Shown: positions 62,503 to 64,000 of the stretch, in pieces | How the letters are laid out: each line of letters opens with the position of its first letter | How positions within the stretch are numbered: position 1 is the first letter of the stretch | Origin: DASUXY01 sp036377675 | GTDB lineage: Bacteria; Bacillota; Bacilli; Bacillales; Amphibacillaceae | DNA length: 64,000 nucleotides | Direction: 5' to 3' | Assembly: GCA_036377675.1 (NCBI GenBank) | Contig: DASUXY010000040.1 | Location: 1-64,000, forward strand | Notes under the pieces: model-generated | Told to the model about the DNA's origin: nothing | Seen by the model: the letters and a program-made list of their open reading frames with translations, nothing else | Databases searched by the model: none | Made by a program: the position numbers and the translations under genes

Positions 62503-63810
62503 TTATCGATCCATGACTTGGGCCATTAACAATCCTTTTCCTACTAATTTCTTTTTCGTGAACACTTCTACATCTATTTTCGCATAAATTCGCCCAGCTT
62601 CCAATAGACGTGGCTTAATAATGAGTTGGCTTTCAATAGGGACTGGTTCAATAAAATAAACGGTAATATTTTCAACAACAAGATCGCCTTTTTTAAGATG
62701 TTGCAAGAGACGACTACTTGCTTCTGTAATGATCGCTGTAAAAACTCCATTTGACAATGAACCTAACTGATTCGTCATTTGTGGAAGAACTTCAGTTGCA
62801 TAAGTCGTTTCTTCTCCATCAATCGTCTCCATGTTGCTTGAGACGATATCGTCAATTGTATTTACAACTTGTGGATGACGTTGTATTTGTTGCAAAGCTT
62901 TCAAGACATCTTGTCGAGAAATAATTCCTTCAAATTTATTCGCCTCATTCACTACTGGAACGAGATCAATCCCTTCCCATACCATCATATGTGCCGCATA
63001 AGCTAACGATGTTTTTCCATGAACAACTAACGGATTTCGCGTCATAATTTTATCGATCGTCAAGCGGGGATCTTTTTCCAAAATATCCCTCGATGTTACC
63101 ATACCGATAACGTCATGATTTTTCGATAATACGGGAAATCTTGTATGCTTTGAACGTTCTTCAAGTTCATACCAACGTTCAATCGAATCTTTCGGATGCA
63201 AATAATGGACGTCTTGAGAGGGAATAGCAATATCTTCAACTAACACAATTTCTTTTTTAATGAGCTGGTCATAAATCGCCCGATTGATCATCGCTGCAAC
63301 TGTAAAGGTGTCGTAACTCGTCGATATGATTGGCAATTGCATTTTATCTGCTAACTGTTTAATGTGATCTTCGGTATCAAATCCTCCCGTAATTAATACA
63401 GATGCTCCTTCGTTCAATGCTAACTCATGAGCTTTCACTCTGTTTCCTACAATCAAGAGAGAATCGGGTTCTGTATAGCGCATCATGGCGTCTAGTTTCA
63501 TCGCACCGATAACGAATTTACTGAGCGTTTTATGAAGACCTTCTCTCCCACCAAGGACTTGTCCATCTACAACATTAACTATTTCTGCATATGTCAATCG
63601 CTCGAAGTTTTCTTTCTTTTTCTGTTCAATCCGAATTGTTCCTACCCGCTCAATCGTACTGACTAACCCTTGATTTTCCGCTTCTTTAATCGCTCGGTAA
63701 GCTGTTCCTTCACTCACATCCATTGTTTTCGCTATTTGGCGAACGGAAATTTTTGTTCCGACTTCTAGTGTAGATATATGATGTAATATTTGTTCGTGCT
63801 TTGTTACCAT
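62503..63810 (-). CDS. ytoI: CBS-domain transcriptional regulator YtoI
   Basis: A 435-residue multidomain protein. In order it has an HTH (SVRQIAKTMDVSEGTAYRAIKEAENQGLV), a DRTGG domain (about 80-185), a pair of CBS domains (about 195-315, with FPVLSKNHDVIGMVTSRDIL and LVPVVNEANKFEGIISRQDVL) and a C-terminal hotdog domain. It is likely a ligand-sensing regulator, with CBS binding adenine nucleotides and the hotdog perhaps an acyl-CoA or similar. Its target and ligand are unknown. The start is ATG 63810, six bases after GGTGG. The ATG at 63816 is too close to the ribosome site. An inverted repeat lies at its promoter. Confidence 0.88.
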   Translation of the reverse strand: MVTKHEQILHHISTLEVGTKISVRQIAKTMDVSEGTAYRAIKEAENQGLVSTIERVGTIRIEQKKKENFERLTYAEIVNVVDGQVLGGREGLHKTLSKFVIGAMKLDAMMRYTEPDSLLIVGNRVKAHELALNEGASVLITGGFDTEDHIKQLADKMQLPIISTSYDTFTVAAMINRAIYDQLIKKEIVLVEDIAIPSQDVHYLHPKDSIERWYELEERSKHTRFPVLSKNHDVIGMVTSRDILEKDPRLTIDKIMTRNPLVVHGKTSLAYAAHMMVWEGIDLVPVVNEANKFEGIISRQDVLKALQQIQRHPQVVNTIDDIVSSNMETIDGEETTYATEVLPQMTNQLGSLSNGVFTAIITEASSRLLQHLKKGDLVVENITVYFIEPVPIESQLIIKPRLLEAGRIYAKIDVEVFTKKKLVGKGLLMAQVMDR

Positions 63811-63828
63811 TTTCATCCACCGTCTTTC

Positions 63829-63866
63829 AACTGTACTAGTATTAACTTCTTAATTATTATACAGTT
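63829..63866. promoter_or_regulatory. Inverted repeat over the ytoI promoter
   Basis: AACTGTA (63829-63835) and TACAGTT (63860-63866) are exact inverted arms with an AT-rich interior that is itself partly symmetric. The dyad covers the -10 and the expected start of the ytoI transcript and is a candidate operator for YtoI itself. Confidence 0.55.
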
Positions 63867-63884
63867 GATTACCTATAAGCTCAA
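63856..63884 (-). promoter_or_regulatory. Sigma-A promoter of ytoI
   Basis: On the minus strand TTGAGC (complement of 63879-63884), 17 bp, TATAAT (complement of 63856-63861). The -35 overlaps the stop codon of the upstream partial reading frame. Confidence 0.7.
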
Positions 63885-64000
63885 TATTCGCGTCTTCTTA
63901 TTTGTTCCTGTTCCATAACAGGGGGGGATACTATTTGTAATAGAGTGGCTAAGTTTGCCCCTACGACAAGCAAGAAAAAAAGAAGCCATACCCCCCAAAA
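63881..64000 (-). CDS. 3' end of a gene for a probable membrane protein, cut by the window edge
   Basis: The last 39 codons before TGA (complement of 63881-63883) read FWGVWLLFFLLVVGANLATL and then LQIVSPPVMEQEQIRRREY. This is one strong hydrophobic helix with a short charged C-terminal tail. The frame is fully open to the end of the window. I do not recognise the protein. The hydrophobic-then-charged pattern and lack of stops suggest a real gene, but 40 open codons is not proof. It would be upstream of ytoI on the same strand. Confidence 0.45.
   Translation of the reverse strand, partial: FWGVWLLFFLLVVGANLATLLQIVSPPVMEQEQIRRREY

Noticed and set aside
1..64000. Insertion sequences, tRNA or rRNA genes
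   Set aside because: None was recognised by reading. The only mobile-element trace is the ImmA/gerE junction at the left edge.

Overview
The window is a chromosomal segment of an AT-rich, endospore-forming Bacillaceae (Firmicutes). The evidence is the gene content and order, which run almost gene for gene with the ytoI-to-gerE segment of Bacillus subtilis. Spore-specific genes are present (sspI, ytrH, ytrI, ytvI, a gerE remnant). So are Bacillus-type control elements: two T-box leaders, an L20-type leader, a FadR box and CcpN boxes. Most genes lie on the minus strand and are read from right to left. Short plus-strand islands are yslB, rnhC, sspI, a small ORF at 25210, ysdB, ytvI, ytrH-ytrI and ytpI.

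Region by region from the left. Positions 1-554 are atypical: the first part of a phage/ICE-type ImmA/IrrE gene runs directly into the last 29 codons of gerE, as expected if a mobile element ends inside gerE. Next come a hotdog thioesterase, sdhCAB, yslB, uvrC and trxA. Positions 7.7-12.9 kb hold the fatty-acid beta-oxidation block etfA, etfB, fadB, fadR, lcfA. Here the FadR operator and a consensus promoter sit between lcfA and fadR. Positions 13-24.5 kb hold yshE, mutS2, polX, a cvpA-like gene, zapA, rnhC, pheT, pheS (T-box) and an RNA methyltransferase. Positions 24.5-28.3 kb hold sspI, a new 35-codon ORF, ysdC, a dimeric dUTPase, ysdB and a TVP38-type membrane protein. Positions 28.3-32.3 kb hold rplT, rpmI, infC (AUU start, L20-type leader) and thrS (T-box).

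Positions 32.3-44.3 kb carry ytxC, the primosome genes dnaI and dnaB, nrdR, gapB (CcpN boxes), coaE, mutM, polA and phoPR. Positions 44.4-56.4 kb are central carbon metabolism: mdh-icd-citZ, ytvI, fxsA, pyk-pfkA, accA-accD and a malic enzyme. Positions 56.6-64 kb hold dnaE, ytrH-ytrI, nrnA, ytpI, ytoI and the 3' end of an unidentified membrane-protein gene.

The window joins DNA replication and repair (dnaE, dnaB, dnaI, polA, mutM, uvrC, mutS2, polX, rnhC, dUTPase, nrdR), the TCA cycle and its carbon supply (citZ, icd, mdh, sdhCAB, pyk, pfkA, gapB, malic enzyme), fatty-acid synthesis and breakdown (accDA against lcfA, fadB, etfBA), translation (pheST, thrS, infC-rpmI-rplT) and sporulation. It is mostly ordinary core genome. 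The most unusual item is the gerE/ImmA junction at the left edge. Secondary points of interest are two small ORFs, the relocated FadR control, a PhoR without an extracytoplasmic sensor domain, and several uncharacterised dyads. Starts were chosen from ribosome-binding sites and remembered homologue N-termini, without alignments or database searches.
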